From Eublepharis macularius (Eukaryota > Chordata > Lepidosauria > Squamata > Eublepharidae): 64,000 nt of DNA. The stretch spans positions 15,634,001-15,698,000 of the forward strand of contig NC_072805.1 of assembly GCF_028583425.1 (NCBI RefSeq), written 5' to 3'. The translations under genes and the position numbers were made by a program. Each line of letters opens with the position of its first letter. The stretch's first letter is position 1. Below the pieces are notes generated by a model. The model made no database searches. It was not told where the DNA came from and was given only the letters and a program-made list of their open reading frames with translations. Positions 44,601-54,684 of this stretch are shown piece by piece.

Positions 44601-47600
44601 AGATGATTTTTTAAAAAACGGTTAAGCAGAATTGAGAGACACGGTCTAGTTCTGAGCACACAGCCCTTCGAGAAATTGTCAATGCACAGAGAGGGAGAGC
44701 GGGCATGTGCATGCCGACCCCACAACACTAGCCCCCCCCCCCCGATGGCCAGCTTTTCAACACTGTATCTATGCATGGAGAAGGATGTGCATGGACCCTC
44801 CCGTTCCCCACTATCAGGGACACTGCTTTCCCAATGTCCCTGATCACACGGAGAGTGCATACATATGGATACATTCTCTGTGTCCTGGCACTGTGCTAAC
44901 AAACTAGAGAAAGTACAGAGGTGGGGCTGGCACACAGATGCCCACTCTCCCTCTCTGTGCATGGACCAAACGCATGGAGGGGTTGTGTGCTCAGGGCTAC
45001 ATCCTATTGGGGATAGGAGGAGGAAGAGGCGCTGAGTGTAGTTCAAATGTTCTGTTGGCCCCACCATTGTTCAAGTTACTGGACTTGTGCCGGACACCTT
45101 TCCAACAGCCAAGAATATGCCTCGGGAGAATACACACACACACAAACACCTATCTGCCCGAAACCACTGGCTGCAGTAGCATGCGGCTCCATGTTTTAAG
45201 AGGCAGAAAAGCCCCAAATGTCGAACAAAGGCTTTTCAGTACCATACCTGTGCTGGTAATATTGGCTGGTTGCAAGCAGCACACTTTGGCGCAAAAACCC
45301 TAGGATTGGAAGAAAAAAAAAGTGAGGAAAAAGACACTTTTGTTAAGAGAGAGTTTTGTCAGAAACCGGCTTATCAATTACAGCAAAAAATCTGTAACTT
45401 TCATACAGAAGAAAAGAACAAGAGTCCAGTAGCACCCATAAGGCGAACAAAATTTGTGTGCGTCACAGCTCACTTCACCCTATCACGAAAGCTGATACCC
45501 TACCACAAATTTTAAAAGTCTTATAGTTGCTACTGGACTCTTGCTCACTTAATAAAGAAGCCAGTTTGGTAGCACTGACATCTTGTTTAGAAGTAGAAAA
45601 GAGCAGGAATCCAGTAGCACCTACAAGACTAACAAAATCTGTGGTAGGGGATGCAGCTTTTGTGAGTTACAGCTCACTTCTTCAGAACCTGTTTAGAAGG
45701 CAGATCCTGTTTAGAAGGCATCTTTCCTTTTATTAATAAATCATGCATAAATTACACCCAGGACTACAGAAGACAAGCAATGTTTCTTGGTCTTTAGACG
45801 AGGGCTGCCAATCTACATGTCAAAGAAGTACTGAAGGTCCAATGGATTAAATGCTACCCTTGGGAGCCTGACCTCAGCCCCAGGCTCAATCACCCCCACT
45901 TGATTACTTCGCTCCTCCCCACCAAACACGGACCTCTGAACCCATTGTGCTGAAAGTTGCCTGCCAGTCACCACACAGGGCAGCCCCTCGGAAGCTTGAT
46001 AAGCCCCTTTTATCGAGGAGACATTAAAGCAAGAGGTTGATTTGAGCCCTCAGTGGGGTGCCAATACACAAGCATAACAAGAGGTCATATTTTAACTCAG
46101 GCATGTCCCCGAGATATGATCTGGGAGCTCTGTACTTTCTAGGTGTGCAGGGACCAAATTTGGATGTAGACACGGGGAAGGGACTTAGGTCTCCTCAGCC
46201 CACACTGTGTCCCTGATGCAAAATGGCCACTGTTTCCTCCGTCTGGGAAACTGACATATAGCCATACCGATACAGGCACAGCCGGCCATGGGGCAAATAG
46301 TTTCTTGCTGGAAACGTTAGTTCAGATCAACAACTGGTATGGTTCTGGGCTGATATATATATAACAGCATCTCTAAAGAGCCTCGGAAGGATATAGTTCC
46401 AGGTACATAAAGAACAACCCAGATAGTTCTAAGCAGGTCTGATTCTTGTTAGTGGGGGGCTATCTAAGATCTTCATCTCCACTAGTCTCCCCCCCGATCC
46501 TTGAGGTCCCACCTTGCGACGGGTCGGCTATAATCTCTGCGGCAATTTTGGGGCCAATTCGGCTGGCATAAGACCTACATACCCAAGCTTCGATCGGGGA
46601 GGGAAGTCGAGAGGAGAATCTAAGATCGAAACAGCGATTACAACCCGAGAAAGTTGAAGAGAAGGTAAAGATCGCTATCTCTTGAAACGGGACAGATTGA
46701 CAAAAACAGAGAGGAAAGAAAGTAGATTTTTAAACTGCAACAGACTAGTGAAAAGGAGGTGAAGACTCGGCAGGAGTTGTATTTTAAAAGAGACTAAGTT
46801 TAAAGAAGTTATTACAAAAATCGGACTATTGTTTTGAATACCTGTGGTTTTGGAGCTGTGGGAAAAAGACACCATCGCGAGACCTGCTGTGGGAAGACGG
46901 GAGACAGGAAGTGCGTAATAACAATAGAGTGGCTGGAGGGAAGCGGCCCTTGCCAAGGGACAGGAAGTGGGGAATCGCCATTTTTGAAAGTGGAAGGGTC
47001 GTGGCTTCAGCGGAAGAGGAAGTAGGCCATCTTGGATTATAATAACATAGAGAAACCATAGAGAAAAGACGCCCGACATTTTGGATATAAAAAATTAATT
47101 TTGGCAAAGATCGGGAGATTTGAAAAAAAGGAAAACGTCTAATTATACGCCACGGAGCTGAGGAAGAGAGCAGATTCGTGGGAGCGAGCTAAAGCAAGCC
47201 CCACGATGTCGAAAAAAGAGTGGCAATCGGCAATAGAAAATTTGGACAAAAAACTTATAGACATGATGAAAGAACTTAAGGATACGAAATTGGAGCTTAT
47301 TAAAGAGGTCAAAGAAGTTACACAGACAGTAAAGTCGGAGCTGTCAGAAGTGAAAAAAGGCGTGGAAACGATTAGCAGTGAATTACAAGGAACGAAACAG
47401 AGAGTCAAAACAGTAGAAGACGCGATGGAGAATTTAATAGAAACGCAACAAACAGAGATGAAATTGGTAAAGGGGAGGATGTCAGTTGCAGAAACTAAAC
47501 ACATGGAGAAGCAGCTTCGTTTTCGTGGTCTGCCAGAAGTTGAAGGGAAGTCAGCGCAAGAACAGATGACTGAGGTGTTGGCTGATTACCTGGGGAAGGA

Positions 47601-50600
47601 GGAGGAGGAAATTGTGGCTATCCTAGATGTGGCGTACCGTGTGAACTCGAGAATTGCAACCCAGAGGAAACTACCAAGGGATGTGATCGTGCAGTTTACA
47701 ACTAGAAATATGAAAGAGAGGATTGTGACAAAACAATTTCAAGATCCATTGGAGATTGATGGCAAGACGATTATCATAATGAAGGAATTGCCCAGATCAG
47801 TGTTACTGGACAGGAAAAAATACAGAGTGTTAATTCAGACTTTGAAGGACATGAACATTAGGTACAGATGGGAGTTACCGGAAGGAGTGTCCTTTGAGTT
47901 TGGAGGGGCAAAAAAGCGTATCAGATCTGAGCGGGAGATGGAGAGATTTATTAAGGACAATGAAAAAGACTTACCAACAAAACCATGAATATGGAGTGTA
48001 AAGTATTATCTTGGAATGTAAATGGACTAAACTCACCGAATAAGAGGAAAAATATTTTTCATTGGCTACTAAAACAAAAATGTGATATTGTTTGTTTGCA
48101 GGAGACCCATATTAGAAAACAGGATGTAAAATATTTAAAATCTGGAAAATTGGGCAAAGAATTTGTAGCGGCTTCCAACAAGAAAAAAAGAGGAGTGGTG
48201 TTGTATATAAAAGAGGAGCTGCAGCCAAAATTTGTTATGAGAGATGTGGAAGCTAGATTTGTAGCAGTGGAATGTAATTGGAACTTAAAGAGAGTGTTGG
48301 TAGTCGGACTTTATGCACCTAACGGTGCAAAGGAAAGCTTCTTTGAGGATTTAAGGAAGCACTTAGACGATCTTGTATATGACCAGATAATTCTTGCTGG
48401 AGATTTCAATGGAGTGACAGATTTGGAACTAGACAAAAAGACTACAAAAGCACAAAAGAAAAGAGGACTATTGCCAAAGCTTTTTTTTGAGTTGATTCAA
48501 CAAGAGACTCTCGAAGACGTATGGAGGAGAGAATATCCTAAAACCAGACAGTTTACTTTTTATTCTGCAAGGCATCTTACATTATCAAGAATTGATATGA
48601 TCTGGGCCTCAAAGGACTTAGCGTTATGGACTAAGGAGGTAGAAATAATGCCGATGGTAGGCTCAGATCACAACCCAATTATGTGGAAATTTGGAAAAAG
48701 GAGAAAAAGGAAAGCCTGGAGAATAAATGAGGACTTGTTACAGGAAAGTGAGAATATGGAAACATTGAGAAGAGAGACTAAGTTTTTTATACAATACAAC
48801 GTGAATAAAGAAGTACCAACCAGTAAAGTTTGGGACGCGTATAAGGCGGTTGTAAGGGGCATACTAATGGACTTAAATGGTAGAGCAAGGAAAAAGAAAG
48901 AGGAGAAAAGACAAGAGATTGAGGAGAAAATAAAGGCCAAAGAAGTACAGTTAAAAAAAAGACCAGGGAAAAAGAAAATACATCAGGAAATCAAAATTCT
49001 TCAGGAACAGTTAACAGCAATGAGTAACAAAGAATTTGAGTGGAACCTTAAAAGACTGAATCAAAAAGCTTTTGAGGGTGCTAATAAACCTGGGAAATAT
49101 TTGGCATGGCAATTAAAGAAGAAAAGGGAAAAGAAAATAATAAATAAAATTTGTGAAGAAAACAAAACGTATTTGGAGCAGACTACCATTAGCAGAGCCT
49201 TTTATAAATTTTACGCTAAGCTGTATAATAATAAAGAAGTAACCAAAGAATCAATAGCATCATATTTGGAGAAAACCAAACTTCCAGAGATCTCGGAAGC
49301 TTGGAGAAATAAGTTGAACAGTGAAGTAACTGACGAGGAAATAAGTATGGCAATACAATCCGCAAATCTAGGAAAGGCGCCAGGGCCAGATGGACTTACG
49401 GCTAAATTTTATAAGACAATGGCCAACGAACTGGCACCATTCCTAAAAGAGGTGATGAACGGAGTTTTTAGGGATCAAAGAATTCCAGACACTTGGAGCG
49501 AAGCGAATATATCATTGATCCCAAAAGAGGGCCAAGACCTGACTAGCGTGAAAAATTACAGGCCTATATCATTACTCAATAATGATTATAAAATCTTTGC
49601 GAAGATATTGGCGGAGAGACTGAAGGGGTGGCTCTCGGAAGTTATAGAGGAAGAACAAGCAGGTTTTTTGCCGGATAGACAAATAAGAGACAATTTAAGG
49701 ACAGTGATCAATGCTATTGAATACTATGACAAGCGTTGCGATAAAGAGGTTGGTTTCTTCTTTGTAGACGCTGAAAAAGCGTTTGACAATTTAAACTGGG
49801 ATTTTTTGTTTGCCACTATGGAAAAGCTACAATTGGGAGAAAGATTCATCAGAGCAATTAAAGAAATATATAGGGACCAGACTGCAGCAATTGTAGTGAA
49901 TGATGAATTGACCAAGAAATTGATGATTAGTAAAGGAACAAGACAAGGTTGCCCGTTATCTCCATTGTTGTTCATATTAGTATTGGAGATTCTGATGATA
50001 CAAATACGACAAGACGAGGAAATACGAGGAATAAAAATAAAGGACTATTCATACAAGGTTAGAGCATTTGCAGATGACATAATGTTAATTGTAGAAGATC
50101 CATTGGAGAACATGCCAAAAGTGATAGATAAGATTAAGGAGTTTGGTGACTTGGCAGGTTTCTTCATTAACAAAAAGAAGTCAAAGATATTATGTAAAAA
50201 CATGACTAAGCAGAAACAACAATTGTTAATGGAAACAACGGACTGTGAAGTAACTAGTAAGGTGAAATATTTGGGAGTTGAGCTGACTGCAAAAAATATA
50301 GATTTGTTCAAGAATAATTATGAAAAATTATGGACTCAGATAGAGAGAGACTTGATCAAATGGAATAGACTGAATTTGTCATGGTTGGGCAGGATTGCAG
50401 CAGTTAAGATGAATGTGTTACCAAGAGTAATGTTTTTGCTACAGACAATACCAATCATCAGAGACTCTAAACAATTTGAAAAATGGCAGAGGAAAATATC
50501 AGATTTTGTTTGGGCAGGCAAGAAGCCTCGAGTGAAAGTAAAAGTTTTACAAGATGCAAAGGAGAGAGGCGGAATGCAACTGCCCAATCTGAGACTTTAC

Positions 50601-53600
50601 CATGAGGCAATCTGCCTAGTTTGGCTAAAAGAGTGGATGACATTAAAGAATAAGAAACTATTAGCCCTAGAGGGATATAAAAAAATTTTTGGATGGCACA
50701 CATACCTATGGCATGACAAAGTAAAGGTCAACTCGATGTTCCTGCATCATTTTGTAAGGAGAAGTCTATATACAATCTGGAAGAAGTACAGAACTTACCT
50801 ACAAGAAGGAACCCCCTTGTGGGTGGTTCCATATGAGGTGATAGATCCGAGAGCTGTGGATAATGAACAACAATGTTTAACGTACAAAGAAATAACTAAG
50901 ATTGAAGCATCTAAACTTAGAATAAAGACGCAAGAGGAACTATCACCTAACTATGATTGGTTCCAGTACAGACAGATTAGAGACTTATACAACTCGGACT
51001 TTGCAAAAGGGGGCATACGAATAGAGAACTCGGAACTAGAGCAGACCCTTCTTAAAGAAGACAAGAAAAGAATATCCAAGGTATACCAAGTACTGTTGAA
51101 ATGGTATACTGAGGATGAGATAGTTAAAACACAGATGGTGAAATGGGCTATAAATTTCAATAAAGAAATAACAATGGAGGCATGGGAATACTTGTGGAAA
51201 ACTACAATGAAGACAACGACATGTATTAATATTAAAGAGAATATTTTTAAAATGATCTATCGTTGGTACATGACACCAAAGAAGATTGCGCTAGGGAACT
51301 TGAATACTTCTAATAAATGCTGGAAATGTAAGAAACATGAGGGCTCCCTCTATCATATGTGGTGGTCGTGTGAGGTAGCTAGGCAGTTCTGGGGGGAAAT
51401 AATAAGAGAAATGAGTGAAATTTTACAGTTTCAAATAAATAAGAACCCAGAACTCCTGCTGCTAAACTTGGGAATGGAGGGAATTCCAGCCCATCATAGG
51501 ACGTTGATTTTTTATATGACTGCAGCAGCTAGACTTTTGTATGCGCAGAAATGGAAAGTACAAGAAGTGCCAACTATTGAAGATTGGATCTACAAATTGC
51601 TGTATATGGCTGAAATGGACAAGATGACAAGAAAACTGAGAGATCTGGACTCAGGGCAGTTCAACACAGACTGGGAGAAGCTGAAACAATATCTGGAGAA
51701 GAAATGGGAGGTGGGAGGAAAACTGTGGCAGTTTGAGAACTACTGAAGTATAATAAAAGTATAAAAGAGAGGGGTGACTTTACCGGGGGAGGAAGAGAAA
51801 TGTGAATCTATAAGCAGTTAGATTAATTGATTGAGATATATATAGATATGTATAGGTTAACTGATAGAACATTGATAGAGAATAATTAATGATAAGGTTT
51901 AAACATGAGGATGGAGTAATTAACAATATTTTCTTTCTTTGATAAGATTTATATGCACCAAACTGAATGTACAGAAGAGTTAAATTGATTGATTATGCGA
52001 GGAGTTATATAGAATTACCATAAAAAGATGAAATGAGTAATATATAGAGAACAAATCAAATTGTTTGATTTAAATGTGGGAAATTTTTATGGTTTATGAT
52101 ATATAGGTTTATATAGAAATATTCAAAACTGGAAAATGGGATAAATTGTTTATCTAAAGACGTATAGTTTGGGTGTATAATAAGTAAAGGAGTTAAAGAT
52201 GTACTGCTTAATATAATGGAGAATGTATATCTGTTTTAGACAGAGGAATTTAATAGAAGTAAGGGAAAAGGGACAGAGGGTGGGAAAGCTGTTGGAAGTC
52301 AATAAAAGGGGGGGAAAGGGAGGGGGTTAGAAACGAAAAATTAGGGGAAAATTGATTGTAATGTAAAAATAAAAATGTTCTAACCCAATAAAAAATTTTT
52401 TCAAAAAAAAAAAAGATCTTCATCTCCACTGCCTTGAGCGCATGACAGAAAAAAGGCAGGACAGAGATGTGTTCGGTAAGTGAATACTGGCGCCTCGTTC
52501 TAGTCATAAACTGGACTGAATGGTGGATATCGTCTTGGCTCTTCAGCATGGCCTAACAAGACCGAACCAACCCCTCCTCAACTAATGCAGAAATGGGGTT
52601 TCTCTCCTCTCGCCCAATGCAAGACAAAAATGCTTCCCCCATCCTTACGTGTGATAGTCTTTGACGCAGTAAATATTGTTCTCCACGTCTACAGTAAAAG
52701 GAACGCCGTCCAGACATTCGTTGCACACCACGCAGCGGAAACAGCCTGGATGGTACGACTTCCCAAGAGCCTGCAAAATCTGAAAACACAGCCAGATGCT
52801 CCAAGGGTCAAAAGATGCCCCCCCCAGTCTATTCCTTGCATAATCACAATATGTTTCAAGATGGAAACTTGTCAGGCACTGGACCCAGAAGTGGTGGAAT
52901 CATTAATCGATGGATCTCAGACTGTGGGTCGGGACTAGAGATGGGCATGAACCAGGAAAATGTCAGTTTGTTGCAGTTCATCGTGTTTCACTAACCACGA
53001 ACCAACATGAAATTGCCCGGTTCGCAACTGGTTCATTTGGTTCTTTAATACGTCGCTTCCAGGGCAGCAGAAGGTCTGCAGAAAGCCCATCCCCCCGTTG
53101 CCTAGGAAACTGATTGATTGGCGCCAGGCTGTCTGCAGTGATGAACCGAAAAACGAATCAGCCTAAAAATCGTTGCAGTTCATCAGAAATGCCCTCCGAC
53201 AAACTGCTGGTTCGCGAACCGAAAAATGGCTTGATTCATGACGAACTTTGGTTCGTATTTCAGTTTGTGCCCACCGCTAGTCGGGACCTAAACTTGTACT
53301 GTGACTCCCTTGCAGGCGGTCTGCAAGGCCCAGAGAAACAGGGCTGTTTGGGTGGGGAGGAGAATTTTCAGTTCAGCATCTTAAGCCACTCCTCCATTTG
53401 CCTTCTGAGTGATTACAGCACAAATTCCTCCCACAATCCTTTTTGGTTAGAAAGGAAGAATGGTGGAAGGTTAGGATGCTCTAGACATTTGTACCCGGAG
53501 GGTGGGGGGAGGGAGGGCCAATTTCTTTGAAATCTCATAAGCACATGCACTAGGGACGCCCAGGTCCCTTCAGGCCTTAACCAGGGGACTGGGGAGGTGG

Positions 53601-54581
53601 TGCACCAGCGCAATCTTACCTTTGGAACGAAGCCATTTCGGGCACAATATAGAAGCGCTGTGTTGCACCAGGGGCCAATTCAGTAAAAAACAGCTCAAAA
53701 TTTAGTGTTTCTGGCTGATTTTTACTGAAGTGGCCTCTGGTGTAACCTGGCACTTCTGCATTGTACCGGGAATGACGTCATTCCCGGTATGACATGGGAG
53801 CATTCTGGAATGTGTGGGAGCAGAGTTTGCTGCTCCCAACCTCATTCCCTGTGTTCCAGCCCTTGCTGACCAAGGGGGTGGGGTGGGGGGTAGAGGGGGG
53901 CCAGAGGCTGGGAATGGGGGATCCTGCCTCCACTGGGGGACCAGCAATCCTAGCAAGCACTGGACTTTTTAAACACTCCTTCCTGTGTGAAAAGAAGCTA
54001 AAAATGGATTTATCAGAGGCTTTCAAAATCCGGACAGAAGCAGACAGGGCCAGCCTGAGCAGAGTTATACCATTCTAAGCCCATGCTTAGATCTGCACTG
54101 CCCACATTATCCTCTTGATATTTATTCAACTATCATGAAAACTTTTCTGCATCACCGAAGAACATCTGCTTTCAGATGACAGATATTATATACGTTGAAG
54201 GAGATCCTCTAGAGCACCAGTTTATGTGGCTGTAAAGAGCGCAAAAGCTTTCAGAGTACACTGAATGTTTCATCAGAAAGCCATCTACCGGATAAAGTAC
54301 TTCCGGTACGCCCCAAAAAGCTTTTAGCACTTTTCAGATCTACAGCAGTCCCACAAAATAAAGCCCCGTTTTATATCTCATGGCCAGCTTGGAATTTCAA
54401 GAGGAAACGGGAAGATGTATGGTGCCCCAGCCCAACACAGAGCAAAGTTAGGCAGGTCAGTGTAGAAGAAAGAGTAGAGCCCCCATGTCTGCTATACCTT
54501 AGGAGCCCATAATCTTACCATTTCCATGATGAGATGTCCACAAATGAAGCACTTGTCTGCTGTCTGCTGAAAACCTGAATA
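38610..54581 (-). CDS. WTIP: WTIP-like Ajuba-family LIM protein, last five coding exons (5' partial gene)
   Basis: Five minus-strand exons join in frame: 54581-54519, 52779-52649, 45299-45248, 44359-44291 and 43715-43563 (stop TGA at 43565-43563). They give 155 residues forming LIM2 and LIM3. Zinc ligands are visible: [27 protein letters not shown] in LIM2; [31 protein letters not shown] in LIM3. Ajuba-family proteins are cytoplasmic/nuclear adaptors linking cell junctions to Hippo signalling and transcription; WTIP was named for binding WT1. WTIP is preferred over AJUBA and LIMD1 because the tail ends MHITEL (human WTIP ends VHVTEL, as I recall) and because GPI is a neighbour. The N-terminal region and LIM1 were not found. 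Introns total over 9 kb, one enlarged by a full-length L1. Confidence 0.85.
38630..38635 (-). promoter_or_regulatory. Candidate WTIP polyadenylation signal
   Basis: AATAAA on the minus strand, just before two tandem 5S-headed SINE copies. It is the first strong signal beyond the unique AT-rich block downstream of WTIP. Confidence 0.4.
41454..41616. mobile_element. MITE with GGTTGGATCCA inverted ends
   Basis: The left end AGGTTGGATCCAACCAGC and right end GCTGGCTGGATCCAACCC are imperfect inverted repeats about 160 bp apart. Confidence 0.5.
41745..41830 (-). mobile_element. Penelope-like fragment
   Basis: CAAGTCCAGTAGCACCTTAA at about 41763 is followed by AGACCAATAACATTTTCTAG and GGATATAAGC: a single minus-strand arm of the family, in the WTIP 3' UTR. 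Confidence 0.5.
41825..42035 (+). repeat. 5S-rRNA-headed SINE
   Basis: AGAAGCTAAGCAGAGACAGC, TTAGTACTTGGATGAGAGAC, GGCAAACCACCTCTGTTAG and GTCATAAGTCAGCTATGACC in order. It lies in the WTIP 3' UTR in antisense orientation to WTIP. Confidence 0.8.
42400..42495 (+). mobile_element. Penelope-like fragment
   Basis: Plus-strand arm with CCCGAAAGCTTAAACCCTAG and then GCTGCTACTGGACTCTAATT, in the WTIP 3' UTR. Confidence 0.5.
43563..43715 (-). CDS. WTIP: WTIP terminal coding exon, end of LIM3
   Basis: A 153-nt minus-strand coding part after TTCCCTTAG, running [20 protein letters not shown] onward to MHITEL and TGA. The last three residues (TEL) fit a class I PDZ-binding motif. The first codon is GTC (Val), where the family normally has Asp between the two zinc-region residues (CEDC). 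Confidence 0.92.
   Translation of the reverse strand, partial: VCGLQLNDEEGRRCYPLEGHLLCHTCHIRRLGLKVPPPSPPGYPMHITEL
43745..43990 (+). repeat. Diverged tRNA-derived SINE
   Basis: AGCACAGTGGTTATAGCATT, GGGTTCCAATCCTCACTCTA and GGCTTGTTGTGAGAATAGGG. It lies in the last WTIP intron. Confidence 0.5.
44291..44359 (-). CDS. WTIP: WTIP coding exon ([23 protein letters not shown])
   Basis: A 69-nt minus-strand exon of 23 codons, acceptor CCAAACCAG, donor GAG|GTAAAT. It has the LIM3 His-x2-Cys and the next cysteine. It lies inside a longer chance ORF (44219-45067) that reads through both splice sites. Confidence 0.92.
45248..45299 (-). CDS. WTIP: WTIP coding exon ([17 protein letters not shown]), start of LIM3
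   Basis: A 52-nt minus-strand exon, acceptor ATCCTAG, donor CAG|GTATGG. One base completes the split Thr codon, then 17 codons follow with the first LIM3 cysteine pair. It was found by searching the intron between the two longer exons and fits the phase on both sides. Confidence 0.9.
45421..45547. mobile_element. Penelope-like divergent pair (diverged)
   Basis: AGAGTCCAGTAGCACCCATA on the left is mirrored by TTATAGTTGCTACTGGACTC on the right, with TCACGAAAGCT between. This is the same inverted layout as at 704-938, in the WTIP intron just upstream (in transcript sense) of exon 45248-45299. Confidence 0.5.
45598..45690 (-). mobile_element. Penelope-like single arm with hammerhead-like core
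   Basis: On the minus strand: CTGAAGA (45685-45679), stem GTGAG/CTCAC (45677-45673 with 45666-45662), AAAAGC, then the usual tail with GTGCTACTGGATTC. The stem differs in sequence from other copies but still pairs. Confidence 0.5.
47206..47988 (+). CDS. L1 ORF1 protein (RNA-binding chaperone), 260 aa
   Basis: L1 ORF1p coats L1 RNA as a trimer and acts as a nucleic-acid chaperone. Residues from about 1 to 100 are rich in K, E, L and V with heptad-like spacing ([18 protein letters not shown]), as expected of the coiled coil. From about 104 the sequence [20 protein letters not shown] begins the RRM-like domain. The C-terminal domain follows ([15 protein letters not shown], then [20 protein letters not shown]). 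Length is less than human ORF1p (338 aa), mainly through a shorter N-terminus. The start is the first ATG after the 5' UTR. The stop overlaps the ORF2 start by four bases (ATGA). Confidence 0.92.
   Translation: MSKKEWQSAIENLDKKLIDMMKELKDTKLELIKEVKEVTQTVKSELSEVKKGVETISSELQGTKQRVKTVEDAMENLIETQQTEMKLVKGRMSVAETKHMEKQLRFRGLPEVEGKSAQEQMTEVLADYLGKEEEEIVAILDVAYRVNSRIATQRKLPRDVIVQFTTRNMKERIVTKQFQDPLEIDGKTIIIMKELPRSVLLDRKKYRVLIQTLKDMNIRYRWELPEGVSFEFGGAKKRIRSEREMERFIKDNEKDLPTKP
47985..51746 (+). CDS. L1 ORF2 protein (endonuclease-reverse transcriptase), 1253 aa
   Basis: ORF2p nicks target DNA and reverse-transcribes L1 RNA. The APE-like endonuclease occupies about residues 1-235, with SWNVNGLN, Glu40 in LQETH, AGDFN (Asp140, Asn142), Asp204 in SRIDMIW, and GSDHNP (Asp228, His229). 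The reverse transcriptase follows: [20 protein letters not shown] with Asp595, [13 protein letters not shown], and FADD with Asp697-Asp698. The C-terminal knuckle is Cys1112-x2-Cys1115-x8-His1124-x4-Cys1129. All expected catalytic and zinc residues are present with no stop or frameshift, and the length is normal for L1. Confidence 0.96.
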   Translation: MNMECKVLSWNVNGLNSPNKRKNIFHWLLKQKCDIVCLQETHIRKQDVKYLKSGKLGKEFVAASNKKKRGVVLYIKEELQPKFVMRDVEARFVAVECNWNLKRVLVVGLYAPNGAKESFFEDLRKHLDDLVYDQIILAGDFNGVTDLELDKKTTKAQKKRGLLPKLFFELIQQETLEDVWRREYPKTRQFTFYSARHLTLSRIDMIWASKDLALWTKEVEIMPMVGSDHNPIMWKFGKRRKRKAWRINEDLLQESENMETLRRETKFFIQYNVNKEVPTSKVWDAYKAVVRGILMDLNGRARKKKEEKRQEIEEKIKAKEVQLKKRPGKKKIHQEIKILQEQLTAMSNKEFEWNLKRLNQKAFEGANKPGKYLAWQLKKKREKKIINKICEENKTYLEQTTISRAFYKFYAKLYNNKEVTKESIASYLEKTKLPEISEAWRNKLNSEVTDEEISMAIQSANLGKAPGPDGLTAKFYKTMANELAPFLKEVMNGVFRDQRIPDTWSEANISLIPKEGQDLTSVKNYRPISLLNNDYKIFAKILAERLKGWLSEVIEEEQAGFLPDRQIRDNLRTVINAIEYYDKRCDKEVGFFFVDAEKAFDNLNWDFLFATMEKLQLGERFIRAIKEIYRDQTAAIVVNDELTKKLMISKGTRQGCPLSPLLFILVLEILMIQIRQDEEIRGIKIKDYSYKVRAFADDIMLIVEDPLENMPKVIDKIKEFGDLAGFFINKKKSKILCKNMTKQKQQLLMETTDCEVTSKVKYLGVELTAKNIDLFKNNYEKLWTQIERDLIKWNRLNLSWLGRIAAVKMNVLPRVMFLLQTIPIIRDSKQFEKWQRKISDFVWAGKKPRVKVKVLQDAKERGGMQLPNLRLYHEAICLVWLKEWMTLKNKKLLALEGYKKIFGWHTYLWHDKVKVNSMFLHHFVRRSLYTIWKKYRTYLQEGTPLWVVPYEVIDPRAVDNEQQCLTYKEITKIEASKLRIKTQEELSPNYDWFQYRQIRDLYNSDFAKGGIRIENSELEQTLLKEDKKRISKVYQVLLKWYTEDEIVKTQMVKWAINFNKEITMEAWEYLWKTTMKTTTCINIKENIFKMIYRWYMTPKKIALGNLNTSNKCWKCKKHEGSLYHMWWSCEVARQFWGEIIREMSEILQFQINKNPELLLLNLGMEGIPAHHRTLIFYMTAAARLLYAQKWKVQEVPTIEDWIYKLLYMAEMDKMTRKLRDLDSGQFNTDWEKLKQYLEKKWEVGGKLWQFENY
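52649..52779 (-). CDS. WTIP: WTIP coding exon, body of LIM2
   Basis: A 131-nt minus-strand exon between TTTTCAG and CAC AC|GTAAGG. It encodes [16 protein letters not shown] and then [14 protein letters not shown], almost invariant in the Ajuba family. Its last two bases are completed by the next exon to give Thr. Confidence 0.93.
52936..53279. mobile_element. hAT-type MITE (TAGAGATGGGCA family) with 8-bp TSD
   Basis: 344 bp from TAGAGATGGGCATGAACC to TTTGTGCCCACCGCTA, flanked by GTCGGGAC at 52928-52935 and 53280-53287. It is rich in GGTTCG and CGAACC words. It lies in the WTIP intron. Confidence 0.8.
53660..53792. repeat. Inverted repeat plus 26-bp palindrome
   Basis: GTTGCACCAGGGGCCAATTC is mirrored by CTTTTACTG-region sequence ending GGCCTCTGGTGTAAC. 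It is followed by a perfect 26-bp palindrome at 53764-53789 centred on TGACGTCA. Likely a small MITE. Confidence 0.45.
54519..54581 (-). CDS. WTIP: WTIP coding exon ([21 protein letters not shown]), start of LIM2
   Basis: A 63-nt exon of 21 whole codons on the minus strand, with acceptor TTGAACAG and donor ATG|GTAAGA. It holds the first two zinc-binding cysteines of LIM2. It is the most 5' exon I could recognise. Confidence 0.88.
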
Positions 54582-54684
54582 CTGTTCAAGAAAAAAAGGG
54601 GGGGGGCAGTTAGTCACAGCCCTTCCTCTCTTGCTCTCTCTGCAGAGTTGTGCATTGGCTCCGAAACGTTGCTCCTGCCCTCAT

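Larger units (their letters stand above)
46466..52430 (+). mobile_element. Full-length L1 retrotransposon with 18-bp TSD
   Basis: Direct repeats AAGATCTTCATCTCCACT at 46466-46483 and 52413-52430 are identical and bound a 5.9-kb element (46484-52412). It has a 5' UTR of about 720 bp, ORF1 (47206-47988), ORF2 (47985-51746), a 3' UTR of about 640 bp with AATAAA at 52387-52392, and a short A tail. Both ORFs are uninterrupted. It lies antisense to WTIP in the intron between exons 52649-52779 and 45248-45299. The perfect TSD and open frames indicate a young insertion that may be retrotransposition-competent. Confidence 0.95.

Noticed and set aside
44219..45067. 282-codon minus-strand ORF
   Set aside because: It overlaps the 69-nt WTIP exon in frame but reads through both of its splice sites into intron. 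The rest has no LIM or other recognisable sequence.
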